Below, one piece after another: positions 28,164 to 38,003 of a DNA stretch of 64,000 nt (position 1 is the first letter of the stretch; every line of letters starts with the position of its first letter). Origin of the DNA: Massilia sp. IC2-477 (GTDB lineage: Bacteria > Pseudomonadota > Gammaproteobacteria > Burkholderiales > Burkholderiaceae_D). Both the position numbers and the translations under genes were made by a program. The stretch lies in assembly GCF_020707265.1 (NCBI RefSeq), contig NZ_JAJFEQ010000003.1, positions 310,001-374,000 on the forward strand, written 5' to 3'. The notes under the pieces are model-generated. The model did no database searches. It was given only the letters and a program-made list of their open reading frames with translations, and was not told the DNA's origin.

Positions 28164-30224
28164 ATGAATCCACCCGACCCGTCCACCCAAGCGCGCGACC
28201 AGGTCCGCCAGGGCGCCATGTTGCGCGCCTTTTTCGAGCAAAGCACCGAGTACGCAGCCCTGCTGACCCCAGGCGGCACAGTGGTCGAGGTCAACCGCCA
28301 GGCGCTCGCGCCCTGGGCTTACCTGCGTGAAGAAGTGGTGGGAAGGCCGCTGTGGGAAGGCGGCTGGTGGCGCGGCGACCCGGCGCTGGTGCAGCAGGTG
28401 CGCGCCGGTGTGGCCCAGGCAGCCTCCGGGACGGTGTTTCGCTGCGGCCTGCCGTACTTCAGCGCGGACGGGAGCCGGCGCCATGCCGACGTCGTCATCG
28501 CGCCACTCTTCGGCGACGATGGCCGGGTCGAGTGCCTGTCCGCCACCGGCGCCGACGGCACTGAGCGGCGCCGGGTCGAAGAGCGCCTGCGTCTGCTGGA
28601 CGACATCGGAGAGGCGACCCGGATCGCCGCCGATCCCAAGGCCATCATGGAAGGCGCCACGCGGCTGCTGGGCGAACACCTCGGCGTGACCCGCGTCGCC
28701 TACGCCGACCTGGAGCCCGACAACGACCGCTTCACCATCCGCCACGACTGGACCGAGCCGGGCGCCTTCAGCACCGTCGGCGTCTACTCGCTCGACCTGT
28801 TCGGCTCGCGCGCCACGTCCCGGCTGCGGGTCGGCCTCGATCTGGTGGTCAACGACGTCGACGCGGAACTCGCGCCCGACGACGGCGCCGACATGTTCAA
28901 CCGGATCGGCATCAAGGCCATCATCTGCTGCCCGCTGGTCAAGCAGGGCAGGCTGGTGGCGATGATGGCGGTGCACCAGCGCGCGCCGCGGCGCTGGACG
29001 GCGGACGAGATCGCGCTGGTCGACGCCGTGGTCGAGCGCTGCTGGGCCCACATCGAGCGGGTGCGCTCGACCGAAGCCCTGCGCGAGGCCGACCGCCACA
29101 AGTCGGAATTCCTGGCCACGCTGGCGCACGAACTGCGCAATCCGCTGGCGCCGATCCGCAACGGACTGGAGGTGCTGCGCGTCAGCGAGGGCAAGCCGGA
29201 AGCGATGGCGCGGGTGCGCGCCATGATGGAGCGCCAGGTGGGACACATGGTCCACCTGATCAACGACCTGCTCGACATCGCCCGCGTCTCGACCGGCAAG
29301 GTGGTGCTGAAGGTCGAGCGCGTCACGCTGCAGGCGGTGGTCGCCAGCGCCGTCGAGACCAGCATGCCCCTGCTGGAGGCGGCGCGCCACACGCTGGACC
29401 TGGCGGTGCCGGAACAGCCGCTGTGGCTGGACGCCGACCACGTGCGCCTGAGCCAGGTGCTGAGCAACCTGCTGTCGAACGCCGCCAAGTACACGCCGCC
29501 GGGCGGGCGGGTGCGGATCGAGGGCGGCATGGAGGAGGGCGGCGTGGTGCTGCGGGTATCGGACACCGGCATCGGCATCGCCCAGGACGCGCTCGGCTCG
29601 ATCTTCGACATGTTCACCCAGGTCGCGCGCAGCCTGGACCGCTCCAAGGGCGGGCTCGGGATCGGGCTCTCGCTGGTGCGCCACCTGGTGATGCTGCATG
29701 GCGGGACCGTCGCCGCCGAAAGCCGGGGACCAGGCCAGGGCAGCAGCTTCACCGTGCGCCTGCCGGCGGCGCAGGTAGGGGCCGAGGGTGAACCGGCGGC
29801 CCACGACGGCACTGGCGCACGCACCGGGGCCAGCATGCGCATCCTGGTCGCGGATGACAACACCGATGCCGCCGACTCGCTCGCTGCGCTGCTGCAGGCG
29901 GGTGGGCATACGGTGCGCACGGTCTACGACGGCGCCCAGGCGCTGCAGGCGGCGCCGGCGTTCGCGCCCGACCTGGCCTTCCTCGACATCGGCATGCCCG
30001 GCATGGATGGCTACCAGACCGCACGCGCCCTGCGCGCATTGCCCGGACTGAAGGACCTGCGCCTGGTGGCGCTGACCGGCTGGGGTGCGCAGGAAGACCG
30101 CGCGCGTTCGCGCGAGGCGGGCTTCGACCATCACCTGCTCAAGCCCGCTGCACCGGAACAGCTGGCAGCGATCCTGGGGGCGGAAGGAGACATCGGAGTA
30201 GAGAACTCGGGTATCATCCCTTAG
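28164..30224 (+). CDS. hybrid sensor histidine kinase (PAS-GAF-HisKA-HATPase-REC)
   Basis: 686 residues, soluble. PAS is at about 20-140 and GAF at about 150-310. HisKA has phospho-acceptor His322 in LAHELRNPLAP, HATPase has SNAAKYTPPGG, DTGIGIAQD and GGLGIGLSLV, and a C-terminal receiver has Asp608 in FLDIGMPGMDGY. Family knowledge: such kinases pass phosphate within the protein and then to an Hpt or regulator. The gene ends 31 bp before a diguanylate cyclase in the same direction, so the pair may form one signalling unit. No DNA-binding partner is adjacent. Confidence 0.9.
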   Translation: MNPPDPSTQARDQVRQGAMLRAFFEQSTEYAALLTPGGTVVEVNRQALAPWAYLREEVVGRPLWEGGWWRGDPALVQQVRAGVAQAASGTVFRCGLPYFSADGSRRHADVVIAPLFGDDGRVECLSATGADGTERRRVEERLRLLDDIGEATRIAADPKAIMEGATRLLGEHLGVTRVAYADLEPDNDRFTIRHDWTEPGAFSTVGVYSLDLFGSRATSRLRVGLDLVVNDVDAELAPDDGADMFNRIGIKAIICCPLVKQGRLVAMMAVHQRAPRRWTADEIALVDAVVERCWAHIERVRSTEALREADRHKSEFLATLAHELRNPLAPIRNGLEVLRVSEGKPEAMARVRAMMERQVGHMVHLINDLLDIARVSTGKVVLKVERVTLQAVVASAVETSMPLLEAARHTLDLAVPEQPLWLDADHVRLSQVLSNLLSNAAKYTPPGGRVRIEGGMEEGGVVLRVSDTGIGIAQDALGSIFDMFTQVARSLDRSKGGLGIGLSLVRHLVMLHGGTVAAESRGPGQGSSFTVRLPAAQVGAEGEPAAHDGTGARTGASMRILVADDNTDAADSLAALLQAGGHTVRTVYDGAQALQAAPAFAPDLAFLDIGMPGMDGYQTARALRALPGLKDLRLVALTGWGAQEDRARSREAGFDHHLLKPAAPEQLAAILGAEGDIGVENSGIIP

Positions 30225-30255
30225 TTTCCTTTCGACATCTTTGTGCTAGCCGGCG

Positions 30256-31221
30256 ATGCATATCAAGCCCGAACCCGACAGCGCGCTGGCCGCGCGCGTC
30301 CTCAACCTCGTCGACTGCGGTCTGGTCGTGCTCGATGCCGCGCACGAGATCGTGCTGTGGAACGGCTGGATGGTGCCGCGTTCAGGCTATGGCGCCGCGC
30401 GCGTGCGCGACCGCTCCCTGTACGACGTCTTCCCCGAGTTGCGCGGTTCGCGGGTCGAGGCTGCGGTGCTGGCGGCGCTGACCGAAGAGCTGGCGACCAC
30501 GGTGCCGGCGTCTAGCGGCCGCACCCCGTTCCCGCTGCGTGAAGCGGGCAGCTTCGACGGCGAGCGCATCGAGCAGGCGGTCAGCGTGACGCCGTTCAGC
30601 GAAGGCGGCGAGCGCTTCTGCCTGATCGAGATCCGCGACGTCAGCGGCGCGGCCGGCCGCGAGCGCCGCCTGCTCGACCACGCCGAGTCGCTGCGCGCCC
30701 GTTCCTATATCGATGGCCTGACCGGCATCGCCAACCGCCGCCACTTCGACGTCGCCCTCGACCGCGAACTGCGGCGCGCCCAGCGCAACGGCGGCGCGCT
30801 GTCGCTGCTGCTGATGGACATCGATTCCTTCAAGGCCTACAACGACCACTTCGGCCACCAGGAAGGCGATGCCTGCCTCACCGCGGTAGCGCAGGCACTG
30901 GCGGGCATGTGCAAGCGCCCAGCCGACGTCGCGGCGCGCTACGGCGGCGAGGAGTTCGCCGCAATCCTGCCCGACACCTCCTTGGCGCAGGCGCGTGCTC
31001 ACGCGAACGCGATCCGCGAACACGTGGCGGCGTTGAAGCTGCCGCATGCGCCGTCGGCGGTGAGGCCCTGGGTGACCCTCAGCATCGGCGCGGCTGCCTG
31101 CGACCCCGAGCGCCTGAACGAACCGGCACTCCTGATCGAGGCGGCCGACAAGGCCCTGTACGCGGCCAAGCGGGGCGGGCGCGACCGCGTGGTGGCGGAC
31201 GGCGACAGCAGCGCGGCCTGA
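30256..31221 (+). CDS. PAS-GGDEF diguanylate cyclase
   Basis: 321 residues, soluble. An N-terminal PAS-like domain (about 12-130) is linked to a GGDEF domain (about 150-315). The catalytic signature is intact: GGEEF at residues 230-234, DGLTGIANRRHFD and MDIDSFKAYNDHFGHQ. It makes c-di-GMP from two GTP. No RxxD inhibitory site is obvious five residues before GGEEF. It lies 31 bp downstream of a hybrid kinase and 166 bp upstream of another. Confidence 0.88.
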   Translation: MHIKPEPDSALAARVLNLVDCGLVVLDAAHEIVLWNGWMVPRSGYGAARVRDRSLYDVFPELRGSRVEAAVLAALTEELATTVPASSGRTPFPLREAGSFDGERIEQAVSVTPFSEGGERFCLIEIRDVSGAAGRERRLLDHAESLRARSYIDGLTGIANRRHFDVALDRELRRAQRNGGALSLLLMDIDSFKAYNDHFGHQEGDACLTAVAQALAGMCKRPADVAARYGGEEFAAILPDTSLAQARAHANAIREHVAALKLPHAPSAVRPWVTLSIGAAACDPERLNEPALLIEAADKALYAAKRGGRDRVVADGDSSAA

Positions 31222-31387
31222 TCCGCACTGTGGCGCAGGCGCATCGGGCGTGCGCCAGCGCCCGCGCGATCCTGTAGAATTGCCGCACGGCAAGCCGTTA
31301 GGGCGTGCGCTCGTGCCGCTCGTGTACACTCGAAAGCACGAGGATTGCCCTGCGCGCTGCGGATACCCAAGGAACCCACGACCTCCC

Positions 31388-33376
31388 ATGCTGATCGGCC
31401 ACTATCAACCAAGCCTGGTGCTGCTCTCGATCCTGGCGGCGATCTTCGCCTCCTACACGGCCCTGAGCCTGGCGGTGCGGGTCAAGGCCGTCCAGGGCGT
31501 GGCACGGCATTTCTGGATGGCCGGCGGCGCCTTTGCCATGGGCAGCGGCATCTGGGCCATGCACTTCATCGGCATGCTCGCGTTCCGCCTGCCGATGCCG
31601 CTCGCTTACGATCCGTGGATCACCTTCGTATCCTGGCTTCTGCCGGTCGTCGTCTCCGGCCTGGCCCTGTGGCAGCTGCGCCACCGCGAGCTGGGCGGGC
31701 GCCACCTGGCCTGGGGCGCGGTGTTGATGGGCCTGGGCATCAACGCCATGCACTACACCGGCATGGCCGGCATGCGCATGGATCCGCCGATCACCTATGA
31801 TCCCTGGCTGTTCCTCGCTTCGGTGGCGATCGCGATCGGCGCGTCCGCCGGCGCGCTCTGGATCGGCTTCCGGCTGGGCGCCAGCATGCGCCACCCGCGC
31901 CTGGTGCAGCTGGGCGCCGCCGTCGTGATGGGCGGCGCGATCGCCGGCATGCACTATACCGGCATGGCCGCGGCCCACTTCGAGGCCAACAGCATCTGCC
32001 GCGCCGCCGAGAATGGCGTCAACCAGGATCACCTGGCAATCCTGGTCGCGGTGGCGACCTTCGCCGTGCTCAGCATCGCGCTGCTGGCCGCCATCTTCGA
32101 TACCCGGCTCGAGTCGCGCAACCGCACCCTGGCGGCCTCGCTGGAAACGGCGGCCGAGCGCCAGGAACTCTACCTGCGCGAGCAGAAGGCGCGGGTCGAG
32201 GCCGAGCACCTGAGCCAGCTGAAGGACGAATTCCTGGCCACCCTGTCGCACGAGCTGCGCACTCCGCTCAACGCGATGCTGGGCTGGTCGCAGCTGCTGC
32301 TGCAGGGCGCGCGCGACGAGGCAATGCTGCGGCGCGGCCTGGAGACCATCGAACGCAATGCGCGCGCCCAGTCGCAGCTGATCGAAGACATGCTGGACAT
32401 GAGCCGCCTCATCGCCGGCAAGATCCGGGTCGAGACGCGCCCGGTGACGGCGGCCGAATTCGTCAACGCCGCGCTCGAGACCGCGCGCCCGGCGGCGATC
32501 GCCAAGCAGATCCACCTGGTGTCCGACGTCGACTACGATGCCGGGCCGGTGCTGGGCGACCCCGGGCGCATGCAGCAGGTGATGTCGAACCTGGTGTCGA
32601 ACGCGATCAAGTTCACCGAACCGGGAGGCCGGGTGGCGGTAAGCGTGACGCGCGAGGGCGACGAAGTGTCGATCGACGTGGCCGATTCCGGCATCGGCAT
32701 CGATCCCGAATTCCTGCCCTATGTGTTCGACCGCTTCCGCCAGGCCGACTCCTCGTCGGCGCGCCGCCATGGCGGCCTCGGGCTGGGCCTGGCGATCGCG
32801 CGCCAGCTGGTCGAGCTGCAGGGTGGTGCGATCACGGTCGCCAGCGGCGGGACCGGGCGCGGCGCCACCTTCACCGTGCACCTGCCGATCCACCAGGGCG
32901 GCGCCACGCTCGAGCCGACGGCGGCGCCCACCGCCGCGCCGGACGAGGACGCGCGCGCCGCGGCCGGCGGCAGCCTGGCGGGCCTGTCGGTGCTGGTGGT
33001 GGACGACGAACCCGATTCGCTGGAGCTGGTGCAGCAGGTACTGTCCGAGACCGGCGCCCGCATCCTCACCGCGATGAGCGCGGGCGACGCGCTGCGCATG
33101 ATCGAGCGCGAGCGCCCGGACCTGTTGATCAGCGATATCGGCATGCCGCTGATGGATGGCTTCGAGCTGATCCGGCGCATCCGCGCCGCGCGCGAGCGCG
33201 CCGTGTCAAGCGTGCCCGCCATTGCGCTGACCGCATTCTCGCGCCGCGAGGACCAGCAGCGCGCCCTGGAGGCCGGATTCGACGAATACATGGCCAAGCC
33301 CCTGCGGCCGGCGGCGCTGGTGCAAATCGTGGTGGGGATGGCGGGGAAGGCCGCGGCCAAGCGCAGCAGGGCCTGA
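31388..33376 (+). CDS. MHYT-domain hybrid sensor histidine kinase
   Basis: 662 residues from the ATG at 31388. The N-terminal 240 residues form seven membrane helices with three MHYT motifs (MHFIGM, MHYTGM, MHYTGM), a proposed copper-binding gas sensor (O2, CO or NO). A coiled coil, HisKA with His288 (LSHELRTPLNA), HATPase (SNAIKFTEPGG, GGLGLGLAIA) and a receiver with Asp583 (ISDIGMPLMDG) follow. In other proteins MHYT is coupled to GGDEF/EAL; here it is coupled to a kinase. Convergent with the TPR-GGDEF gene. Confidence 0.9.
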   Translation: MLIGHYQPSLVLLSILAAIFASYTALSLAVRVKAVQGVARHFWMAGGAFAMGSGIWAMHFIGMLAFRLPMPLAYDPWITFVSWLLPVVVSGLALWQLRHRELGGRHLAWGAVLMGLGINAMHYTGMAGMRMDPPITYDPWLFLASVAIAIGASAGALWIGFRLGASMRHPRLVQLGAAVVMGGAIAGMHYTGMAAAHFEANSICRAAENGVNQDHLAILVAVATFAVLSIALLAAIFDTRLESRNRTLAASLETAAERQELYLREQKARVEAEHLSQLKDEFLATLSHELRTPLNAMLGWSQLLLQGARDEAMLRRGLETIERNARAQSQLIEDMLDMSRLIAGKIRVETRPVTAAEFVNAALETARPAAIAKQIHLVSDVDYDAGPVLGDPGRMQQVMSNLVSNAIKFTEPGGRVAVSVTREGDEVSIDVADSGIGIDPEFLPYVFDRFRQADSSSARRHGGLGLGLAIARQLVELQGGAITVASGGTGRGATFTVHLPIHQGGATLEPTAAPTAAPDEDARAAAGGSLAGLSVLVVDDEPDSLELVQQVLSETGARILTAMSAGDALRMIERERPDLLISDIGMPLMDGFELIRRIRAARERAVSSVPAIALTAFSRREDQQRALEAGFDEYMAKPLRPAALVQIVVGMAGKAAAKRSRA

Positions 33377-33397
33377 TGCCTTGGCCAGGCCGGCAGT

Positions 33398-35452
33398 TTA
33401 CGAAGCCGGCTGCCAGTACACGTCCGGCATCACCAGCTGCAGGCGCAGCCTGCTTTCATCCAGGCTGCCCGCACCGGGCGCATTGTCGACGCCTTCCACG
33501 ATGAAGCCGCGGTTGCGGCCCGCTTCCTTGCCCTTGTAGAGCGCGCGGTCGGCCAGTGCGATGGCCTGCTCCCAGCCGATCGGGGCGCCCGCGCCGGGCG
33601 CCAGCGACACGGCGCCGGCGGTGGCGCTGACCTGCAGGGCGGTGCCGTCTTCCAGCATCACCGGCGCGGCCGCGATCGCATTCAGGATGCGCTGCACCAG
33701 CAGCGGGCGCTGGGTGTCGGACACGCCCTGCGAATACACGAGGAATTCTTCGCCGCCCCAGCGCAGCACCATGTCGGATTCGCGCACCACCTCGTTCAGG
33801 CGGCGGCCCACCTCGACCAGCACTGCGTCGCCGGCGGCGTGGCCGTGCTGGTCGTTGATGCGCTTGAAGTGGTCGATGTCGAGCAGGGTGAAGCAATCGT
33901 TCTGCCGGTCGCCGGCGGCCACGAGCGGCGGCTGCTCGCGCATGCGCTCCACGAACGAGCGCCGGTTGTACAGGCCGGTGAGCGGATCGTGCGCGGAATG
34001 GTGCGCCAGTTCGGCGTTCAGTTCCGCCAGGCGCCGTCCGGTCGCCTGCGACCTGCGGTACAACATGAAGACGAAGCCGGACAGCACCAGCGCCAGCACC
34101 GCACCCAGCGAGGCCAGGGCCGTGCGCAGGCTGCGGTTGCGGATCTCCGCATCCTTGACCGCATTTTCCTGGCGCAGGCGCTCGATCTGGGCGGCGCGCT
34201 GCTTGGCGCTGAACTGTTCCTGCAGGGCGGCGAAGGCCTTGTCGCGGCTCTCGATGGCCAGGCTCACCTGGATCTTCTCGCGTTCGCGCACGGTGGCCAG
34301 GGCCTGCCGGTGCAGGCCGGCCTTTTCCAGCGCTTCGCTCTTTTCGGCCAGGATGTTCGAGACCGCCAGCATGGCGCCGGCCTTGCGCAGTTCCTGCGCG
34401 GTGCGGTCGATGTAGACCGTGCCTTCGGCCATGCGGCCCTGGCCGAACAGGGCGAAGCCCAGGTTGGCGTACACCATCTGGATCACGCTCTGGTCGGCTA
34501 CCTGTTCCGACAGGGCGACCGCGGAACGTGCGGCGCGCTCGGCTTCGACATAGTTGTGGCCGCGCAGCCAGGCGTCCGAGACGTTACCCAGCACATTCGC
34601 CTCGATCCAGCGCAGCTCGTGGCGGCGCGCCAGCACCAGCGCGCGGTTGAAGGCGGCGTGCGCCTGCGGCAGCTGGTTCAGCGAAACGAAGGCGCGTCCA
34701 TCCATGAAGTGCATCAGGGCCTCGACCCGCGGCGTCATCGGGTCGCTGCCGCTGCGGCCCTGGCGGTAGGCGCGGGTCGATTCCAGCGCCTTGACGGCTT
34801 CGCCGCTGTTCACGTACAGGCGCGCCAGCGCCAGGCGCAGGTCGGCTTCGCGCGGGCTCCACAGCTCGGGGAAGCGCTGCACCAGCTCGAGCGCGCGCAG
34901 GTAGTGCCCAAGTGCGAGGTCGTGCTGGCCGGTGGTGTTGTAGATCGCGCCGTAGGCCACTTCGGCATTCGCCTCGAACTCGCTGTTGCCGAGTTCGCGG
35001 TACTGGCCGTTCAGGGTTTCCAGCAGCGCCATGGCGGCGGCCGGATCGTTGTCGTTGAGGCGCTTGTGCACCCGGCCGAGGCTGGCGAGGGCCAGTTGCG
35101 CGTTATCGCCCTGTGCACCCGCAAGCTTGATCAGGCGTTCGTCGACCGCATACGCTTCGCCGAGCTGGCCGGCGTCGCTGTGGATGCGGCGCAGCAGGCG
35201 CAGGTAGGCGACCTGCACCGGGTAGGGTGCGTTTCGGGTAAGGCTGGCGGCTTCGGCCAGCAGCAGGCTGCGCGCCTGCGGGTTGTTGCGCTCCGCCAGC
35301 TGGGCCAGCTCGCGCAGGCGCAGCTGGGCCGCGACCTGATGTTCGTCCTGCGCCATCGCCCCTGGCGCCGCGACGGCCAGCGCCAGCAGCAGGACCGGGA
35401 GGGCCTTGCGCCAGGCCCGCCTTGTCCTGCGGGATGCCAGTGGAGTCGTCAT
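33398..35452 (-). CDS. secreted/anchored TPR diguanylate cyclase
   Basis: 684 residues from the ATG at 35450-35452. A signal peptide or anchor (about 14-36, ending AMAQ) precedes a large periplasmic TPR region (about 40-460), a coiled coil, a single membrane helix (about 478-498, LASLGAVLALVLSGFVFMLY) and a cytoplasmic GGDEF domain with an intact GGEEF near 566. The topology suggests that a periplasmic signal or protein contact controls c-di-GMP synthesis. Divergent from the amino-acid permease. Confidence 0.87.
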   Translation of the reverse strand: MTTPLASRRTRRAWRKALPVLLLALAVAAPGAMAQDEHQVAAQLRLRELAQLAERNNPQARSLLLAEAASLTRNAPYPVQVAYLRLLRRIHSDAGQLGEAYAVDERLIKLAGAQGDNAQLALASLGRVHKRLNDNDPAAAMALLETLNGQYRELGNSEFEANAEVAYGAIYNTTGQHDLALGHYLRALELVQRFPELWSPREADLRLALARLYVNSGEAVKALESTRAYRQGRSGSDPMTPRVEALMHFMDGRAFVSLNQLPQAHAAFNRALVLARRHELRWIEANVLGNVSDAWLRGHNYVEAERAARSAVALSEQVADQSVIQMVYANLGFALFGQGRMAEGTVYIDRTAQELRKAGAMLAVSNILAEKSEALEKAGLHRQALATVREREKIQVSLAIESRDKAFAALQEQFSAKQRAAQIERLRQENAVKDAEIRNRSLRTALASLGAVLALVLSGFVFMLYRRSQATGRRLAELNAELAHHSAHDPLTGLYNRRSFVERMREQPPLVAAGDRQNDCFTLLDIDHFKRINDQHGHAAGDAVLVEVGRRLNEVVRESDMVLRWGGEEFLVYSQGVSDTQRPLLVQRILNAIAAAPVMLEDGTALQVSATAGAVSLAPGAGAPIGWEQAIALADRALYKGKEAGRNRGFIVEGVDNAPGAGSLDESRLRLQLVMPDVYWQPAS

Positions 35453-35839
35453 CGTGGTCGGTGGAAGCGGGCGGTGCGCGGCGGGAGGCCGGGCGGCTCG
35501 ACGCCGCGCGATACGGCGTTCCACCGATTATGTTCTGTTGACTTGTGGAAATCAAGCGCCGAAGGTGACGCGCGATGTATACGCAACGGACACAATTTCT
35601 GATTGGAACGGAGAAATTATTCGACTTTCATCACTTTACTTTGATTCCAAACAACAATCTGGTGATAATGTCACGTCTGCAGCATTGCGCGTACGAACGA
35701 CGAGCAGCAGTATGGCGTACTCGGTTCACGGGTCAGGCATCGGGTCTACCGGCCGGATGGCAGCGCGCGACCGCGGGCATACGGTGCCCCGGCAAAACAA
35801 GGACGCGGAACCAACTATTTTTTGATTGGAGAATGAGTA
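35453..35839. other. 387-bp AT-rich intergenic region
   Basis: It separates the divergent TPR-GGDEF and permease genes. About 35560-35680 is distinctly AT-rich compared with the rest of the window and holds one good sigma-70-like promoter (listed separately). No convincing gene: the short open frames lack conservation or codon bias. Confidence 0.5.
35641..35669 (+). promoter_or_regulatory. sigma-70-like promoter for the permease gene
   Basis: TTGATT (35641-35646) and GATAAT (35664-35669) are separated by exactly 17 bp in AT-rich sequence, pointing at the permease start about 165 bp downstream. Confidence 0.5.
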
Positions 35840-37234
35840 GTGAGTCTTTTCAGAACCAAAAATCTTGACACGATGGTCGCGGCGGCCCAGAAGCCGGGCG
35901 GTCTCAAGAAGGTGCTCGGTCCGTTCGACCTCGTCCTCATGGGCATCGGCGCCATCATCGGCACCGGTATCTTCGTGCTCACCGGCACCGGCGCCGTCAC
36001 CGCGGGTCCGGCCCTGACGCTCTCCTTCGTCGTCGCCGCGCTGGCCTGCGGTTTCGCGGCACTCTGCTATGCCGAGTTCGCCTCGAGCGTGCCGGTGGCC
36101 GGCTCGATCTACACCTACAGCTACTTCACCCTGGGCGAGATCGTCGCCTGGATGATCGGCTGGGACCTGCTGCTCGAATACGGCCTGGCTACCTCGACCG
36201 TCGCGGTGGGCTGGTCCGGCTACTTCCAGTCGCTGCTCAAGGGCATCGGCATCGTGCTGCCGGAAGCGCTGCGCGCGGCCCCGGGCGCCCAGCCCGGCGT
36301 GAACACCATGTTCAACCTGCCGGCCTTCCTGATCATGATGTTCCTGACCTGGATCCTGTCGATGGGCGTGCGCGAATCGGCGCGCCTGAACAACATCATG
36401 GTGATCATCAAGACCGGCGTCGTGATCCTGTTCATCGTGGTCGGCGTCAATTACGTCAAGCCGGACAACTGGCAGCCCTTCATGCCCTTCGGCTTCAGCA
36501 GCGTGATGAGCGCCGCCGCGCTGGTGTTCTTCGCCTTCATCGGCTTCGACGCCGTCACCTCGGCCGCCGAGGAAGTCAAGAACCCGTCCAAGGACCTCCC
36601 GATCGGCATCATCGGCTCGCTGGCCGTCTGCACCGTGCTGTACGTGATCGTGGCCGCCATCATGACCGGCATCGTCCCGTTCATGCAGTTCAAGGGCGTC
36701 GACCACCCGGTCTCGCTGGCCCTGCAGTTCGCCGGCCAGGACTGGGTTGCCGGCTTCGTCGACCTGGCCGCGATCCTGGGCATGAGCACCGTGATGCTGG
36801 TGATGGCCTATGGCCAGACCCGCATCCTGTTCGCGATGTCGCGCGACGGCCTGCTGCCGGCCAAGCTGTCGGAAGTGCATCCGAAATACGGCACCCCGTA
36901 CTTCGCCACCTGGATGGTCGGCATCGTGTTCGGCTTGCTCGCCGGCCTGGTTCCGCTCGACGTGCTGGCCGAACTGGTCAACATCGGCACCCTGGCCGCG
37001 TTCTCGCTGGTGTCGCTGGCCGTGATCATCCTGCGCAAGAAGCGCCCGGACCTGCACCGCGCCTTCCGCTGCCCGGGCGTGCCGGTGATCCCGGCCCTGG
37101 CCATCATCTTCTGCCTGGCCCTGATGTCCTTCCTCAGCTGGCACACCTGGGTGGCCTTCATCATCTGGCTGGCGATCGGCCTGGCGGTGTACTTCCTGTA
37201 CGCGCGCCAGCGTTCGCTGCTGAACAAGGCATAA
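35840..37234 (+). CDS. APC-family amino acid permease (YfnA/CAT-like)
   Basis: 464 residues, starting with GTG at 35840 after GGAGA; the ATG 8 bp earlier is out of frame. Twelve hydrophobic helices and the APC substrate motif GIGAIIGTGIFVLTG (about 35-49) are present, with FFAFIGFDAVTSAAEEVKNP in helix 6, typical of the cationic amino-acid transporter branch. A cationic substrate such as arginine or lysine is possible but not proven. It is monocistronic. The cyanophycin (Asp-Arg) locus begins 2.7 kb downstream. Confidence 0.88.
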   Translation: MSLFRTKNLDTMVAAAQKPGGLKKVLGPFDLVLMGIGAIIGTGIFVLTGTGAVTAGPALTLSFVVAALACGFAALCYAEFASSVPVAGSIYTYSYFTLGEIVAWMIGWDLLLEYGLATSTVAVGWSGYFQSLLKGIGIVLPEALRAAPGAQPGVNTMFNLPAFLIMMFLTWILSMGVRESARLNNIMVIIKTGVVILFIVVGVNYVKPDNWQPFMPFGFSSVMSAAALVFFAFIGFDAVTSAAEEVKNPSKDLPIGIIGSLAVCTVLYVIVAAIMTGIVPFMQFKGVDHPVSLALQFAGQDWVAGFVDLAAILGMSTVMLVMAYGQTRILFAMSRDGLLPAKLSEVHPKYGTPYFATWMVGIVFGLLAGLVPLDVLAELVNIGTLAAFSLVSLAVIILRKKRPDLHRAFRCPGVPVIPALAIIFCLALMSFLSWHTWVAFIIWLAIGLAVYFLYARQRSLLNKA

Positions 37235-37363
37235 GCAGCGCCGCCTGAGCTCTCCGTGACGCCCGGCCCCCGCAAGGTGGCCGGGCGTCCTGCATTTCGG
37301 GGCCGTGCTAAGCTCCCGATGAACGCCGCCATCCCGGGCGGCGGCTTTGCGGAGAATGCTTCC

Positions 37364-37981
37364 ATGAGCGCCATCGTGCTCGGCAAGGGCGACGCCCTCC
37401 TGATCGTCGACATGCAGAACGATTTCCTTCCCGGCGGCAGCCTGGCCGTGCCGCGCGGCGACCTGGTGATCGAACCGATCAACGCACTCATCGACCTGTA
37501 TCGTGAACAGCGGCTGCCCATCTACGCCTCGCGCGACTGGCACCCCGGGCAGCACTGCTCGTTCGCGGCCCAGGGCGGACCGTGGCCGCCGCACTGCGTG
37601 GCGGATACCATCGGTGCGGCCTTCAGCGCGGCGCTGCGCCTGCCGCGGGACGCCATCGTCGTCTCCAAGGCCGTGCTTGAGGCGGAGGACGCCTACTCCG
37701 CCTTCAACGGCACCGGCCTGGCGCGCAGCATGCGCGCTGAAGGCATCACCCGCTTGGCCGTGTGCGGGCTTGCCACCGACTACTGCGTGCTGAATACCGT
37801 ACTGGACGGGATCGAGGCCGGCTTCGAGGTGCTCCTGCCGCTGGAAGGCATGCGCGCGGTCGAGGTCACGCCTGGCGATGGCGACCGCGCCGTGGCGCGG
37901 ATGCTGGGGCAGGGCGCGGTGCCGGTGGGCGTGTCGGGCGGCCACCTGATTGCGGACCCCAGGATGGGTGCCCGGCTGTAA
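37364..37981 (+). CDS. pncA: nicotinamidase
   Basis: 205 residues from the ATG at 37364, with GGAG upstream. The catalytic triad is Asp16 (VDMQNDF), Lys102 (VSKAV) and Cys141 (LATDYCV); metal ligands Asp58, His60 and His64 sit in SRDWHPGQH. It hydrolyses nicotinamide to nicotinate for NAD salvage. The next gene, a ThDP enzyme, starts 22 bp later behind AAGGGGG, so the two are probably co-transcribed. Confidence 0.93.
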   Translation: MSAIVLGKGDALLIVDMQNDFLPGGSLAVPRGDLVIEPINALIDLYREQRLPIYASRDWHPGQHCSFAAQGGPWPPHCVADTIGAAFSAALRLPRDAIVVSKAVLEAEDAYSAFNGTGLARSMRAEGITRLAVCGLATDYCVLNTVLDGIEAGFEVLLPLEGMRAVEVTPGDGDRAVARMLGQGAVPVGVSGGHLIADPRMGARL

Positions 37982-38003
37982 ACGCGACTGAAAGGGGGAA
38001 CGA

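Noticed and set aside
28050..30134. 694-codon open frame antisense to the hybrid kinase
   Set aside because: The kinase has all HisKA/HATPase/REC motifs; the antisense product is His/Arg/Gln-rich without domains.
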